DNA of 16,749 nt from Pseudomonadota bacterium (lineage in GTDB: Bacteria; Pseudomonadota; Alphaproteobacteria; Acetobacterales; Acetobacteraceae), in the NCBI GenBank assembly GCA_021829055.1, contig JAJZCS010000012.1, positions 1,139 to 17,887 on the forward strand. The letters are read 5' to 3'. The notes beneath the pieces are model-generated. The model was given only the letters and a program-made list of their open reading frames with translations, did not search any database and was not told the DNA's origin. This document shows positions 14,947 through 16,749 of this stretch, in pieces (positions within the stretch are counted from its first letter, which is position 1; every line of letters starts with the position of its first letter). Position numbers and translations under genes: made by a program.

Positions 14947-16749
14947 ATGACAAAACGCACTGACATTTCTTCGATCCTGATTATCGGTGCCGGCCCGATA
15001 ATCATTGGTCAAGCGTGCGAATTCGATTACTCAGGAGCGCAGGCATGCAAAGCGCTACGCGAAGAAGGATACCGGGTCATACTAGTCAACTCCAATCCGG
15101 CAACAATCATGACTGATCCGGAGCTGGCTCACGCGACCTACATCGAGCCAATTACACCGGAAATAGTAGAAAAGATCATTTCAAAGGAAAGACCTGACGC
15201 ATTGCTTCCAACAATGGGCGGGCAAACGGCTTTAAACACGGCAATGAGCCTCGAAAAATCGGGAGTTCTAACGAAATACGGAGTCGAGCTAATTGGCGCG
15301 CGTGCAGACGTTATCGAAAGAGCAGAGGACCGGCTGAAATTTCGTGACGCAATGGCGGAAATCGGTATCGACAGCCCGAAAAGCGCTATCGCGCATTCAA
15401 TCGAGGAGGCATGGTTGGCGCTCGACCTCGTCGGACTGCCAGCCGTCATTCGACCATCTTTCACTCTCGGTGGTACAGGTGGAGGCGTCGCCTACAATCG
15501 CGAAGAATTTTTTGACATCGTAACCAGCGGATTAGATGCGTCACCTACCACTGAAGTCCTTATCGAGGAAAGTGTTCTCGGGTGGAAAGAATACGAGATG
15601 GAAGTGGTACGTGATGCCGCCGATAATTGTATCATAGTCTGCTCGATTGAAAATATTGATCCGATGGGCGTCCACACAGGAGATTCGGTCACGGTAGCTC
15701 CTGCCCTCACACTTACTGATCGTGAGTTCCAAATTATGCGCGATGCATCAATTGCCTGTTTGCGGAAGATCGGCGTCGATACAGGTGGTTCCAACGTGCA
15801 GTTTGGTGTGAATCCCACAGATGGTCGAATGGTGATTATCGAAATGAATCCTCGCGTCTCGCGATCTTCGGCGCTGGCATCCAAAGCCACGGGATTTCCA
15901 ATTGCAAAGGTCGCGGCCAAACTGGCCGTAGGCTACACACTCGACGAGCTACGTAACGACATTACGGCCGTGACTCCCGCAAGTTTTGAGCCAACGATTG
16001 ACTACGTCGTAATCAAAATACCGCGCTTCACGTTCGAGAAATTCCCCGGTACGCCAACGTTGCTGACAACAGCAATGAAGTCGGTAGGCGAAGCTATGGC
16101 TATCGGACGCTGCTTTCCAGAAGCACTGCAAAAAGGTCTTCGCAGTCTCGAGACAGGACTTTCGGGATTAGACCCGATCGACGTACCTGGAGACGGCACC
16201 AACGATGCCTTTCGGGCGGCACTATCGACACCACGACCGGATCGATTGCTTATCGCAGCGCAAGCATTGCGCGCAGGACTATCCGTCGACGATATCTGCT
16301 CCGCCAGCAAATTTGATTCCTGGTTCATTCAGCAGATCGAAAACATTGTGGCGACCGAGGAGAAGGTTTCCGAGGAAGGCATTCCGGCTGATGCCGATAA
16401 GTTTCGTGCCATCAAAGCATTGGGTTTTTCCGATAGGCGGCTTGCCCAACTCACGGGATATAAGGAAGAGGAAATTGCCGCAGCAAGAATTGCGCTTAAC
16501 GTTATTCCTGTTTACCGTCGAATCGACAGTACTGCGGGTGAATTTGCGTCAGCCACAAGCTATATGTATTCGACTTATGAAGGCGGATTCAATACACCGC
16601 ATTGCGAAGCCGAACCCAGCGCACGACAAAAAATTATAATTCTTGGCGGTGGTCCCAATCGAATCGGTCAGGGAATCGAATTTGATTATTGCTGTGTCCA
16701 TGCCGCGTACGCGTTACGCGAGGCTGGCTACGAAACGATCATGATCAAT
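14947..16749 (+). CDS. carB: Carbamoyl-phosphate synthase large subunit, partial (3' end beyond window)
   Basis: The first 601 codons of a protein that is normally about 1070-1100 residues; the frame is open to the window end. It uses ammonia from CarA, bicarbonate and two ATP to make carbamoyl phosphate. The N-terminus has [17 protein letters not shown] (14-30). The first ATP-grasp domain has R169, the loop [11 protein letters not shown] (174-184), and the metal ligands E299 and N301 in [12 protein letters not shown], at the same numbers as in E. coli. The oligomerisation domain is about 400-555. The second half begins at [19 protein letters not shown] (about 563). The ATG follows a weak GACGG, 133 bases after carA. 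Confidence 0.98.
   Translation, partial: MTKRTDISSILIIGAGPIIIGQACEFDYSGAQACKALREEGYRVILVNSNPATIMTDPELAHATYIEPITPEIVEKIISKERPDALLPTMGGQTALNTAMSLEKSGVLTKYGVELIGARADVIERAEDRLKFRDAMAEIGIDSPKSAIAHSIEEAWLALDLVGLPAVIRPSFTLGGTGGGVAYNREEFFDIVTSGLDASPTTEVLIEESVLGWKEYEMEVVRDAADNCIIVCSIENIDPMGVHTGDSVTVAPALTLTDREFQIMRDASIACLRKIGVDTGGSNVQFGVNPTDGRMVIIEMNPRVSRSSALASKATGFPIAKVAAKLAVGYTLDELRNDITAVTPASFEPTIDYVVIKIPRFTFEKFPGTPTLLTTAMKSVGEAMAIGRCFPEALQKGLRSLETGLSGLDPIDVPGDGTNDAFRAALSTPRPDRLLIAAQALRAGLSVDDICSASKFDSWFIQQIENIVATEEKVSEEGIPADADKFRAIKALGFSDRRLAQLTGYKEEEIAAARIALNVIPVYRRIDSTAGEFASATSYMYSTYEGGFNTPHCEAEPSARQKIIILGGGPNRIGQGIEFDYCCVHAAYALREAGYETIMIN

Overview
The window is a stretch of ordinary bacterial chromosome, moderately GC-rich and densely coding. 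It most resembles an alphaproteobacterium of the Rhodospirillales/Acetobacteraceae type. The reasons are the order yqeY-dnaG-rpoD diverging from carA-carB, the alphaproteobacterial style of the YfgM-like, BamB and Der proteins, and an RpoD with a long acidic insert. The organism assignment is inference from gene content. I see no IS element, prophage, CRISPR array, rRNA or tRNA.

Left part (1-4994, + strand). After an unassigned edge (1-219) comes a GT4-type glycosyltransferase (220-1236) and a 326-base gap with a possible terminator hairpin and a possible promoter. A tight cluster follows: a YfgM-like membrane-anchored TPR protein (1563), the BamB-like outer-membrane assembly lipoprotein (2240) and the GTPase Der/EngA (3585), with gaps of 8 and 4 bases. 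This is the classic yfgM-bamB-der order, linking envelope assembly with ribosome biogenesis.

Middle part (4995-8450). A small minus-strand membrane protein (5266-5529) diverges from a trehalose operon, otsB (5668) then otsA (6393). The otsB stop and otsA start overlap as ATGA, with a strong ribosome binding site inside otsB. Together they convert UDP-glucose and glucose-6-phosphate to trehalose. After otsA lies a 576-base stretch without a confident gene. It holds a terminator-like inverted repeat with a T tract, two short palindromes and two overlapping small reading frames of unknown meaning.

Right part, minus strand (8451-13363). Read from right to left this is yqeY, dnaG (primase), rpoD (housekeeping sigma-70) and a GNAT acetyltransferase, with gaps of 27, 76 and 4 bases. 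It is a macromolecular-synthesis operon with an acetyltransferase appended.

Right part, plus strand (13455-16749). carA and the first 601 codons of carB make carbamoyl phosphate for pyrimidines and arginine. The most notable observation is that carA carries an in-frame N-terminal helix-turn-helix domain of about 59 residues before a complete CarA. Just upstream, between yqeY and carA, are nested inverted repeats that could be an operator. This suggests, but does not show, a biosynthetic enzyme subunit that also binds DNA.
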